From Sphingobacteriaceae bacterium GW460-11-11-14-LB5 (GTDB taxonomy: Bacteria; Bacteroidota; Bacteroidia; Sphingobacteriales; Sphingobacteriaceae), in assembly GCA_002151545.1 (NCBI GenBank), contig CP021237.1, positions 2,852,001 to 2,916,000 on the forward strand: a DNA stretch of 64,000 bases, read 5' to 3'. The position numbers were made by a program, and so were the translations under genes. How positions within the stretch are numbered: position 1 is the first letter of the stretch; every line of letters begins with the position of its first letter. Below, in pieces: positions 18,501-26,658 of this stretch. Below the pieces are notes generated by a model. The model was not told the origin of the DNA, searched no databases, and saw only the letters and a list, made by a program, of their open reading frames with translations.

Positions 18501-18667
18501 ATGGTAGGTTCTGATGGGTTTTGTGCCTGCGAAAACAGTGGAGAGCATAAAAACAGCACAGGTAATAAAATACGGCAGGTTTGCCGTATGCCCAACCGAA
18601 AATTGGACATCATACTTCGTAAAGCCAGATCCCCTTGTACGGGATTGACTTTCTCAAAATTTTGCAT
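15524..18667 (-). CDS. SusC/RagA family TonB-linked outer-membrane transporter (first locus)
   Basis: About 1,047 residues from the ATG at 18667; a frame start at 18715 and ATGs at 18613 and 18610 are alternatives, and a signal peptide (ILLPVLFLCSPLFSQAQ) lies just behind the last two. Domains: carboxypeptidase-regulatory-like repeat (ATLSGTVIDAKTKETLIGAS), the 'DDVVVVGYGTQKK' TonB-box region, plug domain with 'ANGVILVKTKTGKKG', then the barrel ending in 'SAGINVSFK'. It imports glycan pieces with SusD, powered by TonB. It has no STN domain, so unlike the second SusC it is not wired to an anti-sigma factor. The AraC gene upstream is the likely regulator. Confidence 0.95.
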   Translation of the reverse strand: MQNFEKVNPVQGDLALRSMMSNFRLGIRQTCRILLPVLFLCSPLFSQAQNPSEPTINATLSGTVIDAKTKETLIGASVKIQGTTNGSSTDREGKFRLITGQKFPFTLLVNFVGYKQTEVVVTQSQITVELVEDYNPLDDVVVVGYGTQKKINLTGSLATVDAKTLANRPITNATQALQNVPGVFTNQTKGRPGADAATIRIRGAGTLNNNNPLVLVDGVEFPLGDVNPNDIESVTVLKDAASAAIYGNRAANGVILVKTKTGKKGTFSIDYNFYAGSQKATQFPDVVTNTVDYMIGKNRALANEGKPAESSDALINEFRNGTDPFIYPNTNWFDIMFRNAAIQEHNLRISGGSEKTAFSISLGYLDQDGILIASSGKRYSLNSNISSDITKNLKVGASLTANFWNSKESAYSADDGNGEGGLMGLTYRGLPFQTPYAQDGTYADQWIRVPGHNFFRNTVALANEGFNKNNQYRTLANVFLEYQLPFNIRYKTTLGANLLYGINKYSYPAINLTNPKTGVVTPIGNTPARGVRQISQNNINITNFHTLNWEGSLDKHHFGALAGFSLERFDDSNFSAYNEGYLGNDLTELNAGSTSPQVTGTSGASRLQSYFGRFNYNYNEKYLFEANFRYDGSSRFAKDNRWGFFPSFSAGWRASEEDFIKNLNVFSNLKLRASYGKLGNQNVPLFSYVDAIALGQNYNFNGTIVSGAAITQLSDPNITWETTTMSDIGLEGSFFKNKLTFEVDFFDKQTSKILRQISVPGQVGNLAGPVKNIGAVNNRGFEITLGFKDSVKDFRYNIDANLTYVKNKVTNVNGQKYYSGNTIIQEGSPIDSFFGLQAEGIFQSAEEVKAHAFQNAGTVPGDLKYKDVDANGVIDNNDRVVIGNSIPKFVYGFSGGFGYKRWDFSFIFQGLQDVDTYLTGNLAQPFKNGAGVTKDWLTDSWTPTNTGASLPRLTTSNGYPQNFQTSSFWVRDASYLRLKNVQISYSFPNKWLNKAGIDVLKVFVNAQNYLTFSNFKFSDPERNLTRADLIEYPNAKTISAGINVSFK

Positions 18668-19230
18668 AACTTTGAAATAGGTGATTTGATTGATTTGAAA
18701 CAGGTGCAACGCCAATTGAATTCCTGTTTCGTTAATTTTGCCTGGGGAAAATACACTTGTATTTTCCTTTTTTGTTACTACACGAGTAGAAACAAACCAT
18801 TATTTTTAAATCAACAGCAACAATACATTCTATTTACAGCGATAAATAAAGGGCCGGGTATGAGAACGGATTTCGTAAACTCTTGTTTCATAATGATTAT
18901 ATTTTTGGCAAATATAATTTTTTTCAAATAGACTACAAATTTACTAGACTTTTTATTTTTCCCACGCCAAACTGAGGCAGATACCCATTTGTAAACGCCG
19001 AAATACAGCTATGTAACATTATTAAGAATATTTTTTTTCTTTAGCCTGAGATTTTATAATTTAGCCGATGTAAAATTGGTGCGGCTGATAAAATAGCGTC
19101 AGTAAGCAAAACTTTACGCGTTAGGCGCGCAAGCAATTAATGTGGTGAGGTCTGGAATACCTGTCTTCTAGAAGAGATGAAATCAAACTGATGAACATTT
19201 CTTTGGCAGACGCACCAATTTTCATTCAAC
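18668..19230. other. Leader and intergenic region of the first SusC gene
   Basis: About 560 bases between SusC and the AraC gene, both on the minus strand. It contains the promoter at 18909-18939, leaving a 5' leader of roughly 235 bases or more. I see no other gene. Confidence 0.5.
18909..18939 (-). promoter_or_regulatory. Promoter of the first SusC/SusD/sulfatase operon
   Basis: On the minus strand a TTTG (18939-18936), 19 bases, then TATATTTG (18916-18909) match the Bacteroidota housekeeping promoter TTTG-N19-TAnnTTTG. Position, strand and spacing fit transcription of the SusC operon. Confidence 0.7.
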
Positions 19231-20007
19231 TTAGTTTTGGCGGCTAAACTGCAGTACCGATATGCCTTTGTGGCGTCTAAAACTGGTGCTAAAATTAGTG
19301 GTTTGCTCAAAACCCAATAGCTCAGCTATTTCATCAACAGTATAATCACTATGCAGCAGCAATTCTTCTGCTTCGCGCATAATCCGATCTTTGATCAGTA
19401 CAGTCAGGCTTTTCCCAAGTACACGGTCTAAAAATTTATTTAATTTACCAGTACTCATCCCCATGCCTTCTGCATAAAACTGAATGGATCTTTCTTGTTT
19501 GTAAAATTGTTCTAAAATGGCCCTAAACCGCAACACCTGCTGCAAATCATCTAAGGTTAAGGCCGCAAGATAGCCATCTAAACCAGCCGTAAATCCAAGA
19601 AATAAGGATAAGTATTGTGCTAAAAAGGGCATATCCTTTTTAATATTGATTTCTCTTTTTAGCTGATCGAGTAAACTATACGTTTTAGTTGATTCTTGCA
19701 AATCGAGATCCCTGAAAGACAGATTTAAAAAGAGGTTCTTAGCCTGTGGATCTAAGTGCTGAAGTAAAAATTCGGCATACAATAAGCTACTGAAACTTAA
19801 CCAGTAACCTGAAGTAATTTCTCCATCGATCCTGACCAGGCCTTCCTCAGGGATAAAAAAAATCCTGCCTTTTAACAGGGGGTAATCGCCAGAATTCATG
19901 CACAAAAAGCCATTCCCTTCGCGTACAATCAACATACGCATAGGGTATATTGCCTGCAACGCACGTTCTCTTTTAAAAAACCCGTTAATTGGCTCTAATT
20001 GTATCAT
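19231..20007 (-). CDS. AraC-family transcriptional regulator
   Basis: The 258-residue product has a C-terminal AraC double helix-turn-helix (about 160-255): 'YAEGMGMSTGKLNKFLDRVLGKSLTVLIKDRIM' followed by 'LHSDYTVDEIAELLGFEQTTNFSTSFRRHKGIS', where the last block is the family signature. The N-terminal half is probably the effector-binding domain. It lies directly upstream of, and in the same direction as, the SusC-SusD-sulfatase operon and is the obvious candidate activator. The ligand is not known. Confidence 0.88.
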   Translation of the reverse strand: MIQLEPINGFFKRERALQAIYPMRMLIVREGNGFLCMNSGDYPLLKGRIFFIPEEGLVRIDGEITSGYWLSFSSLLYAEFLLQHLDPQAKNLFLNLSFRDLDLQESTKTYSLLDQLKREINIKKDMPFLAQYLSLFLGFTAGLDGYLAALTLDDLQQVLRFRAILEQFYKQERSIQFYAEGMGMSTGKLNKFLDRVLGKSLTVLIKDRIMREAEELLLHSDYTVDEIAELLGFEQTTNFSTSFRRHKGISVLQFSRQN

Positions 20008-20035
20008 AAAAACTTAAGGATAAACAACAGTAAGA

Positions 20036-20054
20036 CCAAATTTATCAGATTTGG
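20036..20054. promoter_or_regulatory. Possible operator/-7 region of the AraC gene
   Basis: CCAAAT and ATTTGG form an inverted repeat that overlaps a minus-strand TAAATTTG (20044-20037), a TAnnTTTG match. It could be an autoregulatory site. The assignment rests on position only. Confidence 0.3.
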
Positions 20055-20134
20055 TTACAAGTTGCTAAATTAATTTATTATAATATTAAATGCTATCTGT
20101 AATACAGACGAAGAATCAAAGCATTAAACAATCA

Positions 20135-20344
20135 TTAATCTTTCGGCTCAAGAATTAGCACATTTACTGCAATTGATAATGTTTGATGCAGTTCAAAAGA
20201 AACTTTTAACCCCCTTCTTGGATTAAATCCATTTATCGGGCCGCTTTGATAAAACAGAACTTCTTCTCCAATATCGCTCCTGATTTTCCCAAAGCCTTCA
20301 GTCTCATTATAATAATCTATTGTTCCCATTTCTTTTGCCTCCAT
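20135..20344 (-). CDS. Divergent cold-shock-domain protein A
   Basis: The 69-residue product has the cold-shock opening 'GTIDYYNETEGFGKIRSDIGEEVLFYQSG' but the RNP motifs are changed: RNP1 is EGFGKI in place of KGFGFI and RNP2 is VLFYQ in place of VFVH. Such proteins fold as five-strand barrels; whether this one binds RNA is unclear because the aromatic surface is reduced. It lies 105 bases downstream of a pair of similar genes on the same strand. A start at the fifth-codon Met is also possible. Confidence 0.75.
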   Translation of the reverse strand: MEAKEMGTIDYYNETEGFGKIRSDIGEEVLFYQSGPINGFNPRRGLKVSFELHQTLSIAVNVLILEPKD

Positions 20345-20449
20345 TTTCGACGATTTGCGTTAACTATTGTATAGCTAACCCAAAAAACTGTGCCAAATAA
20401 TAACAGAAGCCTATATAATATAAAAACAACTTTACAATAAATGTATTGT

Positions 20450-20647
20450 CTATGCAGATAACACCATCACCTGAACAGCCTCAATGCCACTTGGTGTAAA
20501 TTCGATGTCAAACTGAACAATATTATTGGATTTTATCGGATCAATTACACCATGGGCAAAAACACTCACTTCTCTCCCTCCGTTTGATGGTGTGATACTG
20601 CCAACGCCTTCTTCCTGATTATAAAATTTTACGGTACCTAATCTCAT
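20450..20647 (-). CDS. Divergent cold-shock-domain protein B
   Basis: The 65-residue product aligns to the cold-shock fold (LGTVKFYNQEEGVGSITP), but RNP1 reads EGVGSI and RNP2 VSVFAH, so the stacking aromatic residues of RNP1 are lost. It starts 4 bases after the stop of the canonical member, so the two are in one operon. It could be a partner or competitor of that protein rather than an RNA chaperone itself; this is inference. Confidence 0.8.
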   Translation of the reverse strand: MRLGTVKFYNQEEGVGSITPSNGGREVSVFAHGVIDPIKSNNIVQFDIEFTPSGIEAVQVMVLSA

Positions 20648-20651
20648 AGAA

Positions 20652-20840
20652 CTACTGAATCAGTTTTACATTAACCGCATTGGGTCCTTTTTTCCCCTGG
20701 GTGATTTCGAATTCTACCCGATCATTCTGACTTATTTTATCAGTTAAACCTGTAACATGAACGAAAACTTCTTCTCCGTTTTCTGTGATGATGAAACCAA
20801 ATCCTTTAGATTCATTATAAAATTTTACTGTTCCTTGCAT
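20652..20840 (-). CDS. Cold-shock protein (CspA family), canonical
   Basis: The 62-residue product is a standard cold-shock protein: 'GTVKFYNESKGFGFI' with RNP1 KGFGFI and 'EEVFVHVTGL' with RNP2 VFVHV. It should bind single-stranded RNA or DNA and melt RNA structure. It is the first gene of a run with cold-shock-like protein B. CAAACATA at 20862-20869 is a minus-strand TAnnTTTG -7 match, giving a short leader. Confidence 0.92.
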   Translation of the reverse strand: MQGTVKFYNESKGFGFIITENGEEVFVHVTGLTDKISQNDRVEFEITQGKKGPNAVNVKLIQ

Positions 20841-21289
20841 TTAATTTAGATTTTAATACAACAAACATACAAAAACTCAAAAAGGTTTTGGGAATTAAAT
20901 CGATTTCTATACTAAATCTATAGATTAAGCAATAATTTGTGCTGATTTTGGAATTTAGACAAGCAAAGCGCATTTAAACAAAAAAGTCGCAGACTGAATC
21001 CACAACTTCCCTATTTTGATACCATACACTAAGCATTGATCAACTGGATTAAAATAAAAGAAAGGATATAATGAAGAAATTACCGGTATAGAAATCCCGA
21101 TAGGCATACAACAAGGCATAGCAAGCGGTTAGCTTACATTGTTGCATAGTCAATCAATCCTAGTTATATAGGACTGTGTAATACCAGAAAGTGAAATCTT
21201 TTTTATTTGGATACCGAATTTTGCCGAATCATCAAAATAAACCATTCAAGGAGGAAAGTCCCTCCTGAAAAAAGTATTTGAAAATTGAA
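20841..21289. other. Intergenic region without a recognised gene
   Basis: About 450 AT-rich bases between the cold-shock gene and a possible microprotein. An AGGAGG-like stretch near 21248 is followed by no credible frame. I see no RNA gene or strong terminator. Confidence 0.4.
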
Positions 21290-21382
21290 CTAACCCTTTT
21301 TTCCACTAAAAATCACAACGAAAACACTAAAACCACCTAAAAGGAAAACTATTCCAAGAATCAAATTTACTTTATCGCCCAT
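21290..21382 (-). CDS. Possible 30-residue membrane microprotein
   Basis: From ATG at 21382 the minus strand encodes MGDKVNLILGIVFLLGG, then FSVFVVIFSGKKG, and stops at TAG. This is a single hydrophobic segment with a charged start and a Lys-Lys end, the usual look of a small inner-membrane protein. It lies among the cold-shock-like genes. No ribosome site is visible, which is common in this phylum, and the frame is short enough to arise by chance. Confidence 0.4.
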   Translation of the reverse strand: MGDKVNLILGIVFLLGGFSVFVVIFSGKKG

Positions 21383-21566
21383 TCCGTAATTTACAGATTA
21401 AAATGACAATGACAATAGGCTGACACAAAATAATTCTAAAAAACAACTTAAAGTTGTACGATTATTAAATTAGCTTACATTTTTACGCAGTTGTTATAAG
21501 CTGATAACGAGCCAAAGGGAATGTTGAGCAGGAGATGATATGAGATTTAAAATCGAAAGCTGTGTA

Positions 21567-21791
21567 TTAAATTAAGGTTTTGGGTCTGATCTTTAATTTA
21601 GCCACGCCCATGATGTTTTTAGCCACTACTCCTCTTTTGGTAATAGCGGTATCAAACTCCACTGTACTCCCAACATACAAACCTTTTGCTTTGCAATCTA
21701 CTATATCAAAATAGATGCTTTCTAAAACTAAATATTGAGAGATCAAACCGAAACCTCTTTCTTTATTATAAGCTGTTATTACTCCAGTCAT
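21567..21791 (-). CDS. Divergent cold-shock-domain protein C
   Basis: The 74-residue product starts 'MTGVITAYNKERGFGLISQYLVLESIYFD', recognisable as a cold-shock fold with RNP1 changed to RGFGLI and RNP2 lost (SIYFDI). The later strands 'GLYVGSTVEFDTAITKRGVVAKNIM' fit the family. It is separate from the other three by about 0.7 kb and is the most divergent of the set. Confidence 0.7.
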   Translation of the reverse strand: MTGVITAYNKERGFGLISQYLVLESIYFDIVDCKAKGLYVGSTVEFDTAITKRGVVAKNIMGVAKLKIRPKTLI

Positions 21792-22221
21792 AGCATTATT
21801 TTTAGCGATTTTACCTATATAAAACTAACATTATCAACGCAATACCAATTCAACAGTAGAGATCCTGAAAGAAAAAATAGATAACCTTAATAAATTTGTT
21901 GATGACTGGATTTTGATTAAAAACGTTTTATAACATCCTTTTTTGATTTTCAGCATGAGCGAAGCCTTCCTTAATAAAATTAAACAGGCCCACATTACTT
22001 CCTGCTGTTTAAGTTACATAATCTTTACTTATTGTGAAAAAATTAACCCGATATCTTTAACGCAGTGATGTGCTTTATTTAATCATTGCTTCATGCTATA
22101 ATTCAATCATTCATTAAATAATAACTAATTCTATTTTGACATTATTCGCATAAATTTTGATACAATACCACAGGCTATAAAACTATATCCTATATTTATT
22201 AAAAATCTCTGAACCAAATAA
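21792..22221. other. Intergenic region upstream of the PQQ dehydrogenase
   Basis: About 430 AT-rich bases. A 37-codon frame at 21955 has no recognisable features. A TTTTGAC near 22135 and TAAATTTTG near 22150 resemble promoter boxes but do not have good spacing. Nothing else is seen. Confidence 0.4.
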
Positions 22222-24930
22222 ATGAAAACAACTTTTACCCTACTGTTATCTGCCCTTGCATTTGTATTTATATCGGCAACCACATTAAACAAAAACATTT
22301 ACGAGAGCAAGGCTTTCGAATTTTTCACCAAATCTAAAATAGACACACCAGATCAAGATCGTTTTGTAAAAGTTACCCTCGCGCAGGGAGAATTTACAGA
22401 ACCTACCGAAATGACCATCCTCCCTAACCTGGATATTTTGGTGGCACAGCGCAGAGGAGAAGTGTTGATTTATAAAAACCAGACTAAAAAAATTAAGGAG
22501 GCGGGTAAACTCGATGTTTATTTTAAAACCTCTGTACCCGACGTGAATGCTGAAGAAGGTTTACTGGGTATGGCTGCAGATCCGAAATTTGCAGTTAATC
22601 AATACATCTATCTTTTCTATAGTCCGTTTGATAAATCGGTAAATCGATTATCCAGATTTAAATTGATAAACGATCAGATTGTAAAAGAATCAGAAAAAAT
22701 CATTTTAGAATTTTATTCTCAACGCGAAATCTGCTGCCATACCGGAGGATCTATTGCTTTTGGATCGGATAATTTACTTTATGTTTCAACAGGTGATAAC
22801 TCTACTCCTTTTGATGTACCCAAACAACAATATGTGAACAAAGGTTATGCCCCGCTCGACAATAGAAAAGGTTTAGAACAATATGATGCCAGAAGATCGG
22901 CCGGAAATACCAACGATTTAAGAGGCAAAATTTTAAGGATCAAAGTAAATGAAGACGGCACTTACAGCATACCTGATGGCAACCTTTTTTCTAAAAACGA
23001 TCCAAAAGCCAGACCAGAAATTTATGTAATGGGCAATAGAAACCCTTACCGCATTTCGGTAGATCAAAAAAACAACTTTTTGTACTGGGGAGAAGTTGGT
23101 CCCGATGCCAGTAATGATGACGCTTTAAGAGGCCCAAGGGGTTATGATGAAGTTAACCAGGCTCGTAAAGCAGGTAATTTTGGCTGGCCATTATTCGTCG
23201 GTAATAACTATGCGTATAAAGCTTACGATTATACCAATGGCGCCAACGGGAATGCATTTGATCCTGAATCGCCTATCAATAACTCCCCAAACAATACGGG
23301 TTTGGAAAAACTTCCGGCGGCACAACCGGCATTTATCTGGTATCCTTATGGTGCATCGAAAGAGTTTCCACAGGTGGGTGCAGGTGGCCGTACAGCAATG
23401 GCTGGTCCGGTATATTATGCTACAGCAAACTCACCCTACCCGGCTTATTATAACGGCAAGCTGATTATTTATGAATGGGTACGTGGATGGGTTAAAGCGG
23501 TAACCATGAATGCACAGGGCGATTACCTGAGCATGGAGCCCTTTATGGCTAAAGTTTCTTTAGCAGCACCTATTGATATGGAATTGGGACCTGATGGAAA
23601 AATATATGTCCTTGAATATGGTAAAGGCTGGTTCACCAAAAATCCTGATGCTGCCATTACCCGAATCGATTACCTGAAAGGTAACCGTCCGCCAACAGTT
23701 GAAGACCTAAATATTGCAAAAACAAGTGGCCTGCTTCCCTATAAGATGACAGCAACAGTTACCGCTAAAGATCCTGACGGAGATGCTTTAACTTATATCT
23801 GGAACCTGGGCAAAGGAGTAACCAAAACAACCACTATACCAACCATACAGCATACCTATACCAAAGCAGGCGAATATCCGTTAAGTGTTACGGTGATGGA
23901 TAAAAGTAAAGCTTCAGCAAAAAGCCAGGTAATTCCGGTTTTTGCAGGCAACGAACACCCTAATGTGAATATAGATTTAGCCGGTAATAAAAGTTTTTAT
24001 TTCCCGAATAAACCCGTTGATTACAAGGTTTTAGTGAGCGATAAGGGCGCAAAAGTAAATAATAGCCGCATTTATATTTCCAATACCTATACCGAAGGAA
24101 GCGATTTAGCTGGAGCACAATTGGGCCATCAGCAGGCAGCACAAACCCTTGTGGGTAAAACCATAATGTTAAAATCTGATTGCAGCACCTGCCACAAAGA
24201 AGCTGCTGTTTCCATCGGACCTGCGTTTAACAAAATTGCCGCAAAATATAAAAACGACAGCAAAGCGGTTGATTACCTGGCTTCGAAAGTGATTGCGGGC
24301 AGCCATGGTGTATGGGGAGAAGTACCCATGCCGGCACATACCACGATGAAAGAAGCTGAAGTGAAAAAAATTACAGAGTGGATTATGACTTTGGGTAACA
24401 AGGAAGCCGTTAAGGCATCACTCCCAACTTCTGGCAAAATTGTTCCGCCAGCAGCTACCGATAAAAAGAAATCGGTACTTACCTTAAAAGCAACTTATAC
24501 CGATGCAGGTGCTGCAGGTTTAAAACCTTTAACCACGACCAATCTCATTAACCTTAAAAGCAGCGTAATTGATGCGGACGACATTAAAGATTTTGGAGGC
24601 TTTCAGCGAAAAGATGTTTTTGGTGGAGAAAAACTGGTATTAACGAAGGATAATGGCTGGTTAGCCCTCAAAAATATCGACTTAACCGGTATTTCTGGCT
24701 TTGGTTTCTCATTCTTAAACCTTGATCCGGGTGCTGATGGAGAGATCGAAATCAGATTGGATGACAGCAAAGGCATTATGATCGGAAAATCTACTTTTAG
24801 AAAAAGTATACCAATCAACATGCTTTCGGATGGAAAATTTCATTCCATTTATTTTGTGTTCAAAGAGTTAAAAACAAGTGATAAAAAAAACAGGCCAATT
24901 ATTCAATCGATAACGGTAGAGCCTAAATAA
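22222..24930 (+). CDS. Secreted PQQ-type sugar dehydrogenase with PKD and cytochrome c domains
   Basis: The 902-residue product has a signal peptide (1-20), a six-bladed soluble-glucose/sorbosone dehydrogenase propeller (about 45-490: 'EEGLLGMAADPKF', 'TGGSIAFGSDNLLYVSTGDN', 'GNRNPYRIS', 'GPDGKIYVLEYGKG'), a PKD domain (about 495-580), a cytochrome c domain with CSTCH at 654-658 and a probable Met703 ligand, and a C-terminal beta-sandwich that may bind carbohydrate (about 755-902). It likely oxidises a sugar in the periplasm and passes electrons to its own heme. PQQ synthesis genes are not seen here. Confidence 0.88.
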   Translation: MKTTFTLLLSALAFVFISATTLNKNIYESKAFEFFTKSKIDTPDQDRFVKVTLAQGEFTEPTEMTILPNLDILVAQRRGEVLIYKNQTKKIKEAGKLDVYFKTSVPDVNAEEGLLGMAADPKFAVNQYIYLFYSPFDKSVNRLSRFKLINDQIVKESEKIILEFYSQREICCHTGGSIAFGSDNLLYVSTGDNSTPFDVPKQQYVNKGYAPLDNRKGLEQYDARRSAGNTNDLRGKILRIKVNEDGTYSIPDGNLFSKNDPKARPEIYVMGNRNPYRISVDQKNNFLYWGEVGPDASNDDALRGPRGYDEVNQARKAGNFGWPLFVGNNYAYKAYDYTNGANGNAFDPESPINNSPNNTGLEKLPAAQPAFIWYPYGASKEFPQVGAGGRTAMAGPVYYATANSPYPAYYNGKLIIYEWVRGWVKAVTMNAQGDYLSMEPFMAKVSLAAPIDMELGPDGKIYVLEYGKGWFTKNPDAAITRIDYLKGNRPPTVEDLNIAKTSGLLPYKMTATVTAKDPDGDALTYIWNLGKGVTKTTTIPTIQHTYTKAGEYPLSVTVMDKSKASAKSQVIPVFAGNEHPNVNIDLAGNKSFYFPNKPVDYKVLVSDKGAKVNNSRIYISNTYTEGSDLAGAQLGHQQAAQTLVGKTIMLKSDCSTCHKEAAVSIGPAFNKIAAKYKNDSKAVDYLASKVIAGSHGVWGEVPMPAHTTMKEAEVKKITEWIMTLGNKEAVKASLPTSGKIVPPAATDKKKSVLTLKATYTDAGAAGLKPLTTTNLINLKSSVIDADDIKDFGGFQRKDVFGGEKLVLTKDNGWLALKNIDLTGISGFGFSFLNLDPGADGEIEIRLDDSKGIMIGKSTFRKSIPINMLSDGKFHSIYFVFKELKTSDKKNRPIIQSITVEPK

Positions 24931-24950
24931 TATAAATCATTATGGAGTTG

Positions 24951-25032
24951 TTGTCAGTCTGAGCTTGTCGAAGACCTTTTGATAACGAAAACAAAAAAAC
25001 ATTTGTCCTTCTACAGGCACAGGATGACAATG
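24951..25032. repeat. Imperfect inverted repeat of the CTGAGC-TGTCGAAG type
   Basis: GTCAGTCTGAGCTTGTCGAAG on the left is nearly the complement of CTTCTACAGGCACAGGATGAC on the right, with about 35 bases between. The left arm belongs to a dispersed repeat that recurs in other gaps of this window (near 26373 and 33712). Confidence 0.65.
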
Positions 25033-25145
25033 TTTTGTTTTCTCCTTAATTTAACAACATTGGCTGGGAATCTTAAGATAAAAAAAACACTAAAGCATTA
25101 AGGTTCCCAATCCAGTTGGGAATGATGATATCGCAAATTATGAAG

Positions 25146-25182
25146 CCCGAAACTTATCGACTATAGGTTTCGGGTTTTTTAT
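25146..25182 (+). terminator. Intrinsic terminator
   Basis: CCCGAAAC and GTTTCGGG pair around 13 bases, followed by TTTTTTATT. It would end transcription from the PQQ dehydrogenase gene. Confidence 0.8.
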
Positions 25183-25226
25183 TGTAAAAAAACTTCGTTT
25201 AATACACTTCATTAAACCAGCAATAA

Positions 25227-25234
25227 TATCTTTG
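25227..25234 (+). promoter_or_regulatory. Candidate -7 box of the HAD gene
   Basis: TATCTTTG is an exact TAnnTTTG match. Its position shows that the in-frame TTG at 25232 lies inside the promoter and is not the start codon. No well-spaced TTG box is visible upstream. Confidence 0.45.
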
Positions 25235-25255
25235 CAGCAAATCAAGATGATTTCC

Positions 25256-25891
25256 ATGCAAAACATTAAAAACATTATTTTCGATTACGGAAACGTAATA
25301 TTTGATATCGATTTCAGAATTGCTCAGGCATCTTTTCAAAAATTGGGCATCACCGATATTGAGAATTTCTTTGCCCATAAAGCACACAATCAATTATTTG
25401 ATGATTTTGAAACCGGGGCAATTTCTCCTGCCGAATTTAGGGCTGGAATTAGAAGGGCGGCAGGAAAACCTGAATTAACCGATCAGCAGATTGATGAGGC
25501 ATGGAACAGTTTATTAATTGGCACCATTCAGGAAAACCACGATTTACTGCTTGAAGTAAAAGAAAAATACCGTACTTTTTTGTTAAGCAACAACAACGAA
25601 ATCCACTACGACTGGATCATTGATTACCTGAAAGCAACTTTCCAGATCAATAATTACGATGCTTATTTTGAGAAAGCTTATTTCTCTCAGCACATGAAAC
25701 TGCGCAAGCCCAATACCAATATTTTTGAGCAGGTATTAAAAGAAAACAATCTAAACCCGGCCGAAACCTTATTTATCGACGATAGTCCGCAACATATTGA
25801 AGGTGCTAAAAAAGTGGGTTTAAATACCCTATTGATGACCGAAAAACCTGCTCAACTGGGGGCCTTTTTAAAAGCAAATGGAATTTTGTAA
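25256..25891 (+). CDS. HAD-superfamily hydrolase (HAD-IA phosphatase)
   Basis: The product of about 211 residues has the HAD motifs: 'NIIFDYGNVIFDID' (motif I; the first Asp is the nucleophile), 'FLLSNNNE' (motif II), 'KPNTNIFEQVL' (motif III lysine) and 'TLFIDDSPQHIEGAKKVG' (motif IV). I chose ATG 25256 because earlier in-frame starts fall at or near the -7 box. It probably dephosphorylates a small phosphorylated metabolite; the substrate is not known. The Mpo1-like gene follows after 8 bases. Confidence 0.9.
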   Translation: MQNIKNIIFDYGNVIFDIDFRIAQASFQKLGITDIENFFAHKAHNQLFDDFETGAISPAEFRAGIRRAAGKPELTDQQIDEAWNSLLIGTIQENHDLLLEVKEKYRTFLLSNNNEIHYDWIIDYLKATFQINNYDAYFEKAYFSQHMKLRKPNTNIFEQVLKENNLNPAETLFIDDSPQHIEGAKKVGLNTLLMTEKPAQLGAFLKANGIL

Positions 25892-25899
25892 ATTAGTAT

Positions 25900-26220
25900 A
25901 TGTCAGAAAAAAAGTTTAAGTCGCTAAAAGAGTTCTACCCTTTTTACTTGTCAGAACATACCAATACCACCTCGCGTATTTTACATTTTATCGGGACCGG
26001 ATTGGTTTGTCTTGCCTTTTTTACTGGTTTTCTTTTTCACAACTGGCATTTCTTTCTCGCCATACCTGTATTGGGATATGGTTTTGCCTGGGTTGGACAT
26101 TTCTTTTTCGAGAAAAATAAACCCGCTACTTTTCAATATCCCGGTTACAGCTTAGTGAGCGATTTTATTTTATTCTACGACCTCTTAACTGGCAAACAAT
26201 CTTTTGTGGTGAAGAAATAG
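25900..26220 (+). CDS. Mpo1-like (DUF962) membrane protein
   Basis: The 106-residue product has the DUF962 pattern 'FYPFYLSEHTNTTSRILHFIGTG' with the conserved His residues, followed by 'GYGFAWVGHFFFEKNKPATFQYP', and ends 'SLVSDFILFYDLLTGK'. Yeast Mpo1 is an iron-dependent dioxygenase acting on 2-hydroxy fatty acids; the conserved His residues are present here. It has two or three membrane segments and is probably co-transcribed with the HAD gene. Confidence 0.85.
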   Translation: MSEKKFKSLKEFYPFYLSEHTNTTSRILHFIGTGLVCLAFFTGFLFHNWHFFLAIPVLGYGFAWVGHFFFEKNKPATFQYPGYSLVSDFILFYDLLTGKQSFVVKK

Positions 26221-26658
26221 TTAGTAGTTTTCAATTGACAATTTTCAGTTCGCAGCATCTATTGACTACCCTGGCCTGGAGCGAAAGAGGACTTGGGAAG
26301 TTTAAGCCATAGATTTCAAAATCTACTACCGCTCAACCTAAACTCGATTGAAGCGGCATCCTTTTTGGCTGTCACCCTGAGCGTAGTTGAAGGGCAGCCA
26401 AAAAGATATAGCGCAAAGCGAGACTGTACGTCCCGAAGAACTACTGCATGCTCATTTTCAAAAAAATAATGGATTAATAAGATGCTGAACTAAATTACCT
26501 TCGGTGAGCTCGCTTAAGGCTCGGTTTACTTCGTAGCTTTCCACTTCGTTACAGGTCAGCATGACGATACGAAAATAAAAAACAGCTGGCAATTTCCAGT
26601 CAGCAGTTTCTATTACCGCCCAAAACTGAAAATTTCCAACTGTTAACCGAAAACCGAA
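26221..26658. other. Intergenic region with repeat fragments
   Basis: About 440 bases between convergent genes. It contains CTTTTTGGCTG (26361) paired with CAGCCAAAAAG (to 26405) around CACCCTGAGCGTAGTTGAAGGG, a variant of the dispersed repeat, and a further fragment ending GTCAGCATGACG near 26555. No coding potential is seen. Confidence 0.6.

Noticed and set aside
21955..22068. 37-codon plus-strand frame
   Set aside because: No conserved pattern, no signal or membrane segment, and no ribosome or promoter site; chance is likely in AT-rich sequence.
25232..25255. Upstream TTG start of the HAD gene
   Set aside because: The TTG falls inside an exact TATCTTTG -7 box, so it cannot be in the transcript.
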